Assembly: GCA_020881915.1 (NCBI GenBank)
Contig: JAJFPB010000009.1
Coordinates: 2,108,001 to 2,172,000 of the forward strand
Length of the DNA: 64,000 nt
Reading direction: 5' to 3'
Origin: Paramyrothecium sp. XJ0827
Taxonomy: Eukaryota > Ascomycota > Sordariomycetes > Hypocreales > Stachybotryaceae
The position numbers and the translations under genes were made by a program. The notes under the pieces were generated by a model. It was not told where the DNA came from. It was given only the letters and a program-made list of their open reading frames with translations, and did no database searches. Shown piece by piece: positions 12,493 through 23,339 of this stretch (position 1 is its first letter; each line of letters starts with the position of its first letter).

Positions 12493-13627
12493 CTACGCCA
12501 GTCTCTGTTCCAGCGCTTCCCCACGGACCCATCGCTCAATGCTTTCGACTTGCTGGCTGTACCAGTCGCTCAGCGACGGCTCCTCAACATAACCCATGTG
12601 TGGCGTGAGAAGTACTTGGCTCGTTCCGTTCTTGCCCCATTCCAAGCTTCTCCACTCACTTGCTCTGGGCAATGGCTCGATATCAAAGACATCAAGTGCC
12701 ACGCCTCGGATACTACCAGCCTTGACGGTCTTGAGTAAGTCTTCCTCGGTGATCAATGGCCCCCGAGATGTGTTCACGAGCAGGGAAGATGGCTTCATTT
12801 TCGATAGCTCACTGGCACCAATAATACCCCTACTGCGACTGGAAAGCACAAGATGAACGCTAATGACGTCTGCCGTGCTGAAGATCTCGTCCTTGCTGAC
12901 GACCTTGAATGTCTTTTCATTTTCCGAATCGGACACAGCAAGTCCAGCACCTTGAGCCTTTTCGTCAGCCGCTGCCTGCGTCAAGTTTGTGCTCCAGGCA
13001 ATAACTTTCATATTGAAAGCAAGGTGCATGATCCTAGCAACGTTGACTCCCAGACGACCGAGCCCGACCACACCGAGAGTCTTGCCGGCAAGTCCCGTGG
13101 CGGAACCACTCTGCCAGCCTCCAGTCTTGACAGCTAGATCATCCTGGGCGATGCCCCGAGCGAGTGCCATGATCATGGTTACACAGTGCTGAGTAGTGCT
13201 GTCGAGCCCAGCGCTCTGGGCGGCCGCGGGTGATTTGCTGGTTGTTCCCGGAACAGGGATGCCTCTCTCTTTGAATGCGACCAGATCAAGCGCAGCATTT
13301 CGGGTGCCGGTAGTGAGCAGCAGCTTAAGATTCGGAAGGCGTTGGATCAAATCTGCGGGGAAAGGTGTTCGCTCACGCATGGTGCCTAATTGTCGATTAA
13401 TATGAAAACGAGATATTGAATAGCGATGAACGCATACTTATTACCTCGAAGGGCTCCAACCTTTTTGCCAGCTCATCTTTGACGGACGCTGGCGTGTCCT
13501 TGTGGTTGTATGGCAGTAGAGTGTCTTTTATGTAGGTGACTTCGAATTGCTTGGAATCCAACTTGTCGTAGTGCGACTTAGAAAAGCCTTGGTAGTCATC
13601 TAGGACTACAATCTTGATAGGCGCCAT
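12493..13627 (-). CDS. D-isomer-specific 2-hydroxyacid dehydrogenase family protein
   Basis: Two exons (13627-13438 and 13385-12493, donor gtatgc) give 360 residues. The splice reads EPFEVISTMRERTPF, matching the family. The NAD-binding Rossmann loop is VVGLGRLGVNVARI. The three catalytic residues are in their usual settings: Arg in NTSRGPLITEEDL, Glu in VFDIEPLP, and His in TPHMGYVEE. Such enzymes reduce 2-keto acids to D-2-hydroxyacids or act on phosphoglycerate. This divergent fungal form, with the start MAPIKIVVLDDYQ, is more like the uncharacterised glycerate/hydroxypyruvate-type group than the serine-pathway enzyme. There is no targeting signal, so it is probably cytosolic. It stands alone, with no linked pathway genes. 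Confidence 0.88.
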
Positions 13628-14769
13628 GTTGCCAAAAAGATCGCTGCTTAATGTGCGAGTCTGTCTGCGACTGAAGCTAAGTTGAGCACAACGATCTCAA
13701 CGCCAAAAGTTCGAAGCGGGGTTGAACCGACTCCGGCGCCCTCGATGGCTTTATTGGACCATCACGTCATCGGCAGTTATTATCGGAGTGGGTTCAGCTA
13801 GTCCAGGCTCCGAGACGCCCCGAATTCCCAGTCCGGCTCAGTTGAGACACATGGCAACACCAATCAGCTTGAGCACACTATATTTCATAGTTGACACACC
13901 CTACATATCTGTTCATGAACAACACCCAGACAGCTGCAGCAGCTGCTTCGAAGAATCCCTGACTTGTGATTATATTCTTACTTGATAATCTTCATTCTAG
14001 GTTATATTAATAAAACATTAATTCTTGTTGTCAACGCTGTCCGCCACAGTGCCAACTCAAGGTCGATTAGGACATCAAGGGTAAACCATGTTGAACACTA
14101 GCAGAATACCTAGCAAACTAAATACTAGAGAGTAAACTGGGTGATGCCAAAAGCTTCCATTGGAATCCCCTTCGGACTCATGAACTGTAAGAGTGACGAT
14201 GCCATAGAGAAGCACCGCACGAGCACACGGTCGCCTCAGCTCGCGGGCTGGCGCTCTATGGGCCTATCAATCTGCCAGTCCAAAGTGCTAGTAGGAAGGT
14301 TAGGGCATGACTGAACAAGAGCGTGCAGCAACGTGCTTGCCCCAGAGTCACATAATGATCAAATCTCCTCCTCCACCCCTCCCCTTCGCCTTCGCCCTCG
14401 TCGGCTCCTGACACCCGTTGACACCCGTATCTGTAAGGATCCTCATCGAAACCGGGTCGCTGCCAGTTGTCGATTTGATACGTACACACGTGTAGTGTGT
14501 CTTCACCCAAGGTAAAGCGCCCAAGGTAGTTGGCCATGCCCTCTCGAGCTCATTCCCGTGGCAGGCAGCCTCGCTTCGGCCCCGGACACAGACGCAGACA
14601 CATTTAACAAACCACGCCAGCTTGATGCTCTGCCCCAAAGTCGACTTCTTCTCTTCCAAGCTTTTATTCAGTCTGTGCACTCGCAAAACAATCGTCTTCG
14701 TTCGCTGCAATGGAGGCATCTAAAACATCGACCTTCCTTGACCCAGCGTTTTCGCCCACCAGAATCATG
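13628..14769. other. Intergenic region
   Basis: About 1.1 kb upstream of the dehydrogenase start. Open frames at 14256-14537 and 14348-14719 on the minus strand are of low complexity (glutamate/glycine runs) and overlap each other; neither looks like a gene. Confidence 0.4.
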
Positions 14770-15473
14770 GAGATCCCGTTGATGCCCTCAAGTATGGCAC
14801 TTATATTTCCAACGTGGGTGTTCGTCCGCCGACCCCCGGCCCCTGGTGCTCCTCGCAGTTGCTTACACCGCAAACCAAATCTAGATCGACTTCGGAACGA
14901 GTGCGGCATGGTACAAACCTGACGATAAAGGCCCATTCGACCCGTCCCTCGTCGACATCTTGAAGAAGGCAATTGCAACGGAGCATTACCACATCGACTG
15001 TGCTGACGCCTACGGCCCCGAGGAAGAGCTGGGCATTGCCATCCGCGAGAGCGGCGTTCCCCGAAAACAACTCTTCATCACGACCAAGGTCTAGGACAAT
15101 ATTCCTGACATTCCTCAGGCTATCAACGGCAGCCTGCAAACCGCTACGTACCTAGGATGCAAAAGAACGGCATCGAGGTTCAAGCCTTCAAGGGCTTGGC
15201 GCCATTGACCAAGGCTAAAGGTTGACCCCTTATCCGCTGCTAGAGACACTCGCGGGAAAGTACGACGTCGAGCCTGGTGCTATTCTTCTCAACTGGCACT
15301 ACCAGCAGAACGTGGTTGCAATTACAACGACACACAACCCAGAGCGCCTGGCACAGTACCAAAAAACGGTGACTTTCAACCTTACGTCCTCGGAAACGGA
15401 AGAGATTACGCAAGTGGGATCGTCGCATCATTTCCGAGCTGCCCAGCAGAAGAAGTTTGACAACAACGATTGA
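14770..15473 (+). pseudogene. Aldo-keto reductase relic with in-frame stop, internal deletion and frameshift
   Basis: Pieces of an NADPH-dependent aldo-keto reductase remain in order. After a splice-like site near 14883 the frame reads IDFGTSAAWYKPDD, then HYHIDCADAYGPEEELGIAIRESGVPRKQLFITTKV. A TAG follows at once (15093-15095), and the same frame goes on with DNIPDIPQAINGSLQ. The middle of the barrel, including the usual lysine/histidine strand region, is missing. The next recognisable piece, MQKNGIEVQAFKGLAPLTKAKG, begins only a few bases later near 15157. A frame change then leads to the C-terminal part (LETLAGKYDVEPGAILLNWHYQQ and following) to a TGA at 15471-15473. The relatives are the polyketone/xylose-reductase-like group. 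At least three independent lesions make a functional product very unlikely. Confidence 0.8.
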
Positions 15474-16541
15474 ACCTAAAGTCTTCCTCTTTCGCTGCCC
15501 CTATCTTGCTGCTCCAAGTTTCCCCTAAGGAGTCTGGCCATAGTTCATCGTGTTTTTGGGCTCCTGCTTCAGTATGTGCCGGAACAGATAGGGTTCTTCG
15601 TAATTCCCACAAGACGAATAACTGTTTAAAAAGATGAGCACACACAAAGAATAAAAGTCTGTCTGTAATTACATGAAGCAAGGGCCGTGAATTATCTTAC
15701 ACGCCAGCCGCAACGATTTGTCTCCTAAATAAGGTAGTCCTTGGGGAAACCATTGATACATGCCGTCATTGCGCTGAAGCGCGCAACAAAGGTGCCGTTT
15801 CCTTCCCTCAAACTACTGAGGTGTAAATCCTACATTAGGTAAGACAATATTTTATCAATGGTCAGATATAGCTATTCAAGGTTGGTTTAGCCCTAGCTAG
15901 GCCTTGGTAATGGATTCCAGCTCTTAATATTGTTTGAGATAACCCGCCCCAGGCATGGTCGAAGTCGATAGTAACATGGCTCTGCGTCGGGAGGAGGCCA
16001 TCTCTGCATATGGTGAGAGATGCTTGAGTGTGATGATGAGACGCGAGGAAGGAAGACAGCTCCCATTGAGGATGATTTTTTGCGGTATGAGAGTTTCTGA
16101 CGACTGCTTTAGAGGACGATGATAGTTATTAGAACAAGGAATAACGAATTTGGCTAGATAACAGGAAAGATGCGGACAAAGAAGAAATGGAGTGGCTGTG
16201 AATAGAGGCGAGGCTGGGAGAGAGGGGAGGTGGATGACAAAGAGTGGATAACGAGGAGGTATTACGAAGCATAGTCTGTTACTTTCGCAACTCGAGATTC
16301 TCGCTTCTCGCAAATCGAAGCCTTACTACTGTCTGAGAATTGGCGTAATTTCAATGATGCAGATTAAAAAAATTGTGTCTCTTCTAGAATGAGCCATAGT
16401 AGGCAATAAAGATATAAAGTTAAGAAGGGTATCGTATGCGCTGTCAAGCACCGACTCTCCGCTACAATATGCACAAACTCCATGCTACATCTCTTTAGAT
16501 TTAGCGCTGCTTTCCATGGTGACTCATGTCGTCATTGGTCT
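15474..16541. other. Intergenic region
   Basis: About 1.1 kb. The 129-codon minus-strand frame at 15924-16313 is serine/proline/leucine rich from pyrimidine-biased DNA and has no domain. It is probably promoter-like or untranslated sequence. Confidence 0.4.
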
Positions 16542-18283
16542 TCAAGGCAGCCGGTGCCCATTCGCATCATTATATGCACCTCGCCACGATTCGCGACTAA
16601 CAATTGTCGTTGTAACCATGATGCCGCGGCCCGCGTCTTCATTTGGCGAGCCCACTATCGTTGTCGAGCTGGAAGGTTCATCCATTGGCTCGGCTCTGAG
16701 CATCTCGCTCTGGGAATCATGGCGAGATATCCTGCGTTCCGCTCTCGTATCCTTGAAGGTCAAACTTCGTTTGGCGAACTCGTGCTCCAGGTACTCCACC
16801 GGGTCTGACCCAGCTTCGTTGCCGGCCTTTGGGCTGAACACGACGCTATGAGAGTTCGCGCTGCGTAAACCGCTACCCACATCTCGACTTCGATCACGCC
16901 CGAGACTCAATTCCGTCCCCCGATGTTGGGGATCTGCTTCAGAGGCCCGAGGAGTGCTGCCGGTATTGTCTTTGGAGGTGACCCATTGGATGACGGCAGC
17001 GGAGAAAAGTACTAAATAAATCAGCGCGGGTATTACAGGTTGTGGAAAGGATGATCCTCACTGTCGCTGTTGCAACACATCAGGCAAACCCAGCCGGGTT
17101 CACCGTTCAGCACCATAAGCACTGTCAAGTTGCTACGTTTCATGTCAGCCATTGTGCTGCAGTGGTAAGAACATTGCTCACACTATGGAACTGATCAAAG
17201 TGCATACGGCACCGACCAAGGTTCGCCAAGCGAGGGTACGGAGAGAATTGTTGGCTTGCATTTCGGTATTCTTAAAACTGTACAGCTCTAGGATGTGTTA
17301 GTGGTATAATTAGGTCTATCGAAGCCTTAAATAACGCACTCTTCAGAGGAATGAGGAAGAGGATCGTAAGGTAAATGTTGACCACGGCATCGAAGGTGAT
17401 GAGTGGTATCATTGAGACTTTCTGCATGCCGATGACGCAAAGGTTGTCTTCCAATCGAGTGATGCGGCTGAGAATGGTGTTAGCCATGTTGGTGACTAGC
17501 CAAACAGCCCCAATCAGAGCAAAGTATGTCGTACAATACAAAGTTGAGAATAGCGATAACGACATATACGCCCAACATGCCCAATGAGTTGAAAAGGTAG
17601 AGCTTCGACTTGAAACGGGGTTTGTTGGTGCCTCGAACAATGTGCTGTAACTGGTCAATAATGTGTCAATCTCTCAGACCTAGCTGGACATACCGCGCGC
17701 TCGACCAAGAATAGGTAGATCAGCTGTAAGAGTCAGCAATATGTCCTCCAGTGCATTGAGCTGCTTCACACTCACAACCTGCCAGCGGGTTAGCATCCTG
17801 CGACCCCAGACTGGGAGAGCGCTGTAGTTTACCTTGGTCGTTACGTAACAGACGAGACACAACAGGATGGCTCCATCACATATTTGAATGCTAGTGTTGA
17901 CACCCAAGCCAAACTGTAGGATAGCCGTGACGACGACAAAGAAATAGGAGTCTATGTATATCAAAAACACAACTGGCTATTGTATAAGTCGTGGGTCGTA
18001 CGTCCAGGCAGCGTAAATTGGCAACTCACGCCACAAAGCGAATGGCAACCGGCTCCATACTCGAATGGACATTGCTCTTTGGACTAGACGAGTCAACAGA
18101 TTAATAACGTTCGACAATCTTTGGGACACAGCATATCAGAGCTGGCATACCAATGAAGGCTGAAATGACGGACGCAGATATTATGCAGATGAGAACGCTC
18201 ATCACCACCCCGGCAAGGGGTTCAGCTGAGTGCTTGGTTTCGACCGATATCGAGGCCCGGTTGGAGAGGCTGCTGGGCGCCAT
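16542..18283 (-). CDS. Seven-transmembrane fungal integral membrane protein (receptor-like topology)
   Basis: Nine exons (18283-18151, 18083-18030, 17972-17833, 17723-17694, 17644-17535, 17467-17340, 17287-17182, 17132-17062, 17011-16542) keep phase throughout and give 413 residues. Seven hydrophobic spans are visible: AGVVMSVLICIISASVISAF, the segment at LVFLIYIDSYFFVVVTAIL, ICDGAILLCLVCYV..LIYLFLV, NSLGMLGVYVVIAILNFVF, MIPLITFDAVVNIYLTILFL, LVGAVCTLISSIVNLTVLMV, and WVCLMCCNSDILFSAAVIQW. A Ser/Arg-rich cytosolic tail of about 130 residues follows. The pieces NGEPGWVCLMCCN and IQWVTS.DN mark a family seen widely in filamentous ascomycetes and sometimes labelled GPCR-like. No ligand or G-protein contact can be inferred. 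One exon is only 30 nt. Confidence 0.8.
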
Positions 18284-20763
18284 GTTTGCAGGTGGTCAAC
18301 GCGAAGTCGTCGGCAGATGGTACGCTGCAATCACGATCATCCGCAATGTGGTGTTCGTAGACGAATTTGGAAGCGGAGGAGATGTTGACAAGGAATAAGT
18401 AGACTACCAGATGACAGTCACCGGACTTATTATCAATCTCCCAAACGGAGCAAACGGCAGGGCTCGTCTTCAGTGGCGCGATTACACAGACAATGGTTTC
18501 TTCTTAAGGCATGAACTGCGCTCACAACTTTCCTACTACAGGATGGTCACGACCCCAGCAAAGTTCGACTACAGCTTAGTAGGGAAGAGGCGCCTGTGAG
18601 TGAATGACTCGGTAAGATTCGAACGAGTATGTCGAGGCCTTCATTAGGGTCCAGATGGAGGGACGGCTCGACAATAAACTTCAGCTAAGAGCTGGCCGTT
18701 CCGGGAATCTGTTTCTTTGGCATATGAAGACTATGGCCCGCCGATTAGGATGTCATCGCGCGAGGGTAGATTGATACGCGAGGCGCTACGCTAAACCATT
18801 TACTGCAAGGTCGATGCCAATGCGGAAGCTGAATCATTTCCTGGTGATAACAGTGGTCGATGCTCGTTGAGGATACAAGCAAGGATCTGCGCAAATGCCT
18901 CATCCTACTAGGGACCCGGAGAAAGTCTGCTTGAGTAAGACAATGTGATTTTCGAAGAGTGGCGAAATTGACCACCACAATTGCGTTCCCAGCATGTCGG
19001 TTCTCACATGAAGCCTCAATGCTGTATCTGATACTAAGCATGCTTCACTCTTCAGTCGATCACTCGCCTACACAAAGTACTTGCAACAATGTGGAAAAAT
19101 CACATGGTGTCTATCGCTTACTGTGGTACATCGGTGTTTACTGATAACGAAATGGGCCAACCCCTTTGGACCAGCTGGAAAGCTCCGGGGTTAGGCACGG
19201 TGATCTCTCAAAACTTGGGGAAGGATGCAGCCTTGCTCTGGACTTAGTTTAAGCTAGATGTTGATCCTCGACAACGTGGGAGAAAATAAGGCATCTGTGC
19301 CGCGCCCGCACTGACACCAAGTGTCTTGGTGAGCCCTACCAACTTCAGCCGCCGCTTGTAGTTGAATGCAGCGATTTTGGAAGAGGCTCCGTGGTTTGTG
19401 ATTGGCCGTGGAATCCATTATGTACAAGTTAGCTAATGGCTGTCTACATTATTTGCTGTGGCTCCTTGCTCAAGAAGAAGGTTCTGCCAAAGTCGAGAGC
19501 ACCAATTACCCCTGAGTGAAATTACACGTGTACGGTATGGTGGTTAGTCTGGTGGGCCAGCATGTGAAACAGCAACCCCATTGCCTAGACCCCCGGGGAT
19601 GTTCTGCAGACAAGCATAAGCTGGACTTGCCATCCAGCTTGCCAAGGCACATGACTATGGGATTTGGAATGCGGAGGACTTTTGCGGCGGTGTTGAAGCT
19701 GATATGGCCGCTTTGGAAGTCTGTGCAAAACCGAAAAGCTTTTCATGGCTGAATCTGTCGATGCACGACCGCCGCCACTTGCGAAGAGAAAACCAATCCT
19801 ACTGGTGGCTAGTGTTGTTTAGTGCCGGGCTTCAAAGCAAGGAACCCCAGCTCCCGGATTCTGTCGCGCCTAGAGGCTCCGTTTCGTATTGAGCAAACAC
19901 CGTGGCAGGCATGGGTCAGGTCATGGGGACTAGCGCGTAGAATTGGCTGATCTAACTTATTGCTTCGTTTCCGAGTTTTCCATGTCCACTCTTTGTCGGG
20001 ATTGTTTTCCGACGGCATGTAGACTAAGCGGCCGCAATTTCCCAGATCCAAGGACCGTTCCAATTGGCGCATTAGTTTTTCGTCGGCTAGTCCCTTGTTG
20101 ATGTGTTGCTCCGTTCGCTTGGCTCTCCTCCACATGACCCGAATGTCTGGACACATGGCGTAGAGACGAGTGCCGCGAGATCGCCCTAATGGTGCGCTTC
20201 TACCCGTATGCTGCATAGAGGGCCCAAAGGCACGTCATGCTCCGTCTTGCGGCAGGCTCAGAGAGGCTGCCCTGGGAAATCCGTTCTTGAGGGTCAGATG
20301 ACGAAGGAATATAGTCCGATGAGGAAGCGTCTTGGTGGTTGTTGCCGACTTGCCATGCTATCGCACGACAACACCTATAATTGCAGGATCCTATAGGCAT
20401 CGATGCTCGTATATGGCTACTATAGCTGGAAGAAAAATAATGCCGTTAATTAAACGTCATGCTTGACCTTGTCCGTTACCCATTTGGAAGGTCATCAGAT
20501 TGGTGCGGGAGGTTTCTTCGGAAAATTCCCTTGACACTGGCTCCACCAATCCTTAATTTGGGACAACCCCATTGTCGGGAACCCTGCAACCCCACGACAG
20601 GGGCTGGGATCCGGCACGTTGCTGTATATATGAGTGCGAGCCGCAACGCAGTTGCCGATGGAAGGTGTCTGCGTGGATTGATCGATCTTCACCTCGCTCG
20701 ACATCTTTCTAGTTCCATTCGTTTTCCTCTTGGTGCTGGACACTGCTAAACTTCTCCTTCAAT
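18284..20763. other. Long intergenic region, with the promoter of the secreted metzincin-like gene at its right end
   Basis: About 2.5 kb. The only longer frame is a 135-codon minus-strand frame at 19809-20216 with no recognised domain, possibly a relic. A TATA-type element (tgtatata, 20623-20630) lies about 135 bases before the ATG at 20764. A CreA-type CCCCAC lies just upstream near 20591. Confidence 0.4.
20623..20630 (+). promoter_or_regulatory. TATA-like element of the metzincin-CBM1 gene
   Basis: The sequence tgtatata sits about 135 bases before the ATG at 20764, a usual distance for a fungal secreted-enzyme promoter. Confidence 0.45.
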
Positions 20764-22183
20764 ATGCGTTTCTCTATCGTGTCCGGCGCGGCTCTGTCGC
20801 TGGCATCCTCTGCATCAGCCTTCAACTTCTCGACAGCCTCGGACCTCGACGGCAATGTTTGGGATGCACTCAATATTAACTCCCGTTCGACCATCGAGCC
20901 CTTGTCAAATCGTCCCGCGAAGAGGCAGAGTGGCTGGAGCCCACCTGCCAACCTCGCCACTCCTCTCAAGGAGGTTTGGGACCATTGCAAGAAGACCTAC
21001 AACAATGGCAACCTCAGTGGTTTCAAAAACTATGGTGTACGTCTATATTCTTCGCCTCGCTTCGAGCTCCGTGGTTCGTGACTTGAATGATGGGCTAAGA
21101 CTTATACCGATGCAGTGGGACCAGCTTTTGGCAACCAAGGGCACAATCAACATGTGCGTTCGATGGGAATCAAACACTCCTGTGACCGAGGCGCAGCGTG
21201 CTCAAGTCGCAACCGTCGTCAATGCCCAATACCAAAAGTGGTTCAAGTGGCTCTACGGATACGACAACTTCCCTTACACCTCTGTCAAAGTCAACGTCGT
21301 TGGCTGGGCCGTTCGTGATAAAGCCCTTCTCCAAGGATCTACCTCCGGTCTTGACGTCTACACAAACAAAGATGGCGAAGGCATCCCCGAGTGTGCCCCT
21401 GCGTGTGGCCGCTTCTTCCACCAGGATGGTAACTACAACTCCTGCCCTGGTGGCGCTGCTCGCCACTACGACCAGTCCTTGTGGCTCACCGATGGAATGG
21501 GCGGCGGCGCGGGCGGCGACTGGGGTCAAAGAATTGGCCGTGAATACTTTATGGGAGCTTTGAACTCGGATAACATTCACATCCTGCTCCACGAGATGGG
21601 TCACACATATGGCCTCGACGACTGTAAGCCACCGACTGTCCTTGAAACTTCTGAGAACCGTGCTAACTGTCTTGATAGTCTATGGTAAGGCGATACTGAC
21701 TCTACTGCTATAATACGGAGTGTATAGACTAACATGTGACAGACTGGACACCAACCGGGATCAAGAACTTCCTCATGCTTGCAGGTTCCGCGTCTTCCAT
21801 CACCGACTTCGACGGATGGATGCTGAGGAACTGGTGGTACGAATTGTCTCGTGAGAGGAAGTGGCAGACTGGATCAGCCCCTGCCCCAGCGACTAGTACT
21901 TCCAAGCCGGCCCCTGCCCCGACAACCAGCACGTCCAGACCACCCCAGGCTGTGACCACGACCCGTGCTTCGAATGCTTCGACCCGTGCTTCAACCGCCG
22001 CCCCGGCTCCTACAGGAGGTGCTACTGCACCACAGTACGGACAATGCGGTGTAAGTAAAGTCATTACAGTAAGCTAGAGCTCTGCTGATAGTTGAACAGG
22101 GAAACGGCTGGACTGGCCCAACCAAGTGCGCAGCGCCGTTCACTTGCAAGCTGGTCAATGAGTGGTACTCGCAGTGTGTCTAA
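20764..22183 (+). CDS. Secreted metzincin-like metallopeptidase with C-terminal cellulose-binding module (CBM1)
   Basis: Five exons (20764-21036, 21116-21623, 21679-21684, 21743-22050, 22100-22183) give 392 residues. Residues 1-19 form a signal peptide ([19 protein letters not shown]). A propeptide-like segment ends near the dibasic site PAKRQ. The catalytic-type motif is [11 protein letters not shown], a HExxHxxGxxD zinc signature of metzincins. It is preceded by family pieces [13 protein letters not shown] and [20 protein letters not shown] Ser/Thr/Pro-Ala linker follows, then a CBM1 with the expected cysteines and aromatics ([15 protein letters not shown] and a final WYSQCV). The second histidine, glutamate and third ligand (Asp or Gly-spaced) are all present. 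Exon 3 is only 6 nt and supplies part of Phe-Tyr-Asp. The protein is secreted, probably bound to plant cell wall; its substrate is unknown, and the peptidase role is an inference from the motif. Confidence 0.85.
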
Positions 22184-23339
22184 AGTTCACTTCTTTCTTG
22201 GAACCAGGCCACGCAGCTTGATGGGCGCGAGATGAAGGCCCCAAAGGGGATGGGTTGGTTGGTGTATATTTTCTTGCGGACATACTTCTCTTCTTCAGCT
22301 TATATTGAAAACCGAAATAACATATTTGCGAGGCATGTGTACTTGGCCAAAATTGTTCAATGATAATCTTGTTCAGGCACGACTGCGTGGTAGTGATGTT
22401 GCGATGATGTCAACATGATGCCTTAAATTGCTTGTTTCCAGTAGAGCGTGAAGTGACTGTGGCATTAATCTGTGGATCCCTTAAATAGCTGCATTGGAAA
22501 CTACAAATCTTTTTTTTTGGGGGGGGGATTCAATGTGAAACAGCCAACGTAGAGACCGCTGTACGTTGGCACTTGCTATTCTCTTTCCATCATTAGAGGC
22601 CTCTTCTACGCACCATCTGGCGACGCGAATTTCATTTTTAAACATGATTTGCTTCTCAGTTTTCCATTTATGGTTACTTCTAGGACGAGATGTTTCAATG
22701 AAGACCTTAGGAAGTTGGGAATTACTACAGGGCCCGCGAGTTGGATACCTGTTCGACAAGTACTAAGCGTATAGGCGCAGACGAAATGTTCGTGGTGACT
22801 TCACAGCTCGCCACAGCTGAGAGAACTTGAATCGAATAAAGAAGACCAGCATCATCGCCAAACAGGGTTCGTTCTTGTCGCCTGGAAAGGCGTTGCACTG
22901 ATGTGTTCGGCTCCACGCGCCCGTGAGTTTCAAGCTAGACATCGAAATGGCTAAGCTTGTAGCTTGGACTGTCTAGGGCTCCAGTGTCAACGAATCAGGC
23001 AGTTCTTACAGTGCGACATCGGCCATGCCTACTTAATGCCCTCTGATGTCAATCATCGTAATACATGATGCTGAAATACCGAATGTTCTGTTGGTTGCAA
23101 ATCTACAGTTGTGTGACCTGTATGATTGTGATGAAATGTTAGCATACGCAAGGGATCTGTGCTAACTAGGATCGTCTCGATACTTTCTCAAACAAGATCG
23201 CCATGAATTTTGACACAGTCGAATGCGCGCATGACTCTTACTCGCCACGTGGCCCAGCACTTTGGTAGTATCTCCGACTTCCTGAGTAGAACCACAGTAT
23301 TCCCAGAAGCCCCTTTTCCCTTTTCGCCAACCACTCATT
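22184..23339. other. Intergenic region with a T-run/G-run junction
   Basis: About 1.15 kb, without a recognisable gene. A T-run directly followed by a G-run near 22509-22527 is a likely slippage site and could be length-variable or a sequencing weak point. Confidence 0.4.

Noticed and set aside
15924..16313. 129-codon minus-strand frame
   Set aside because: Low-complexity Pro/Ser/Leu from pyrimidine-rich DNA.
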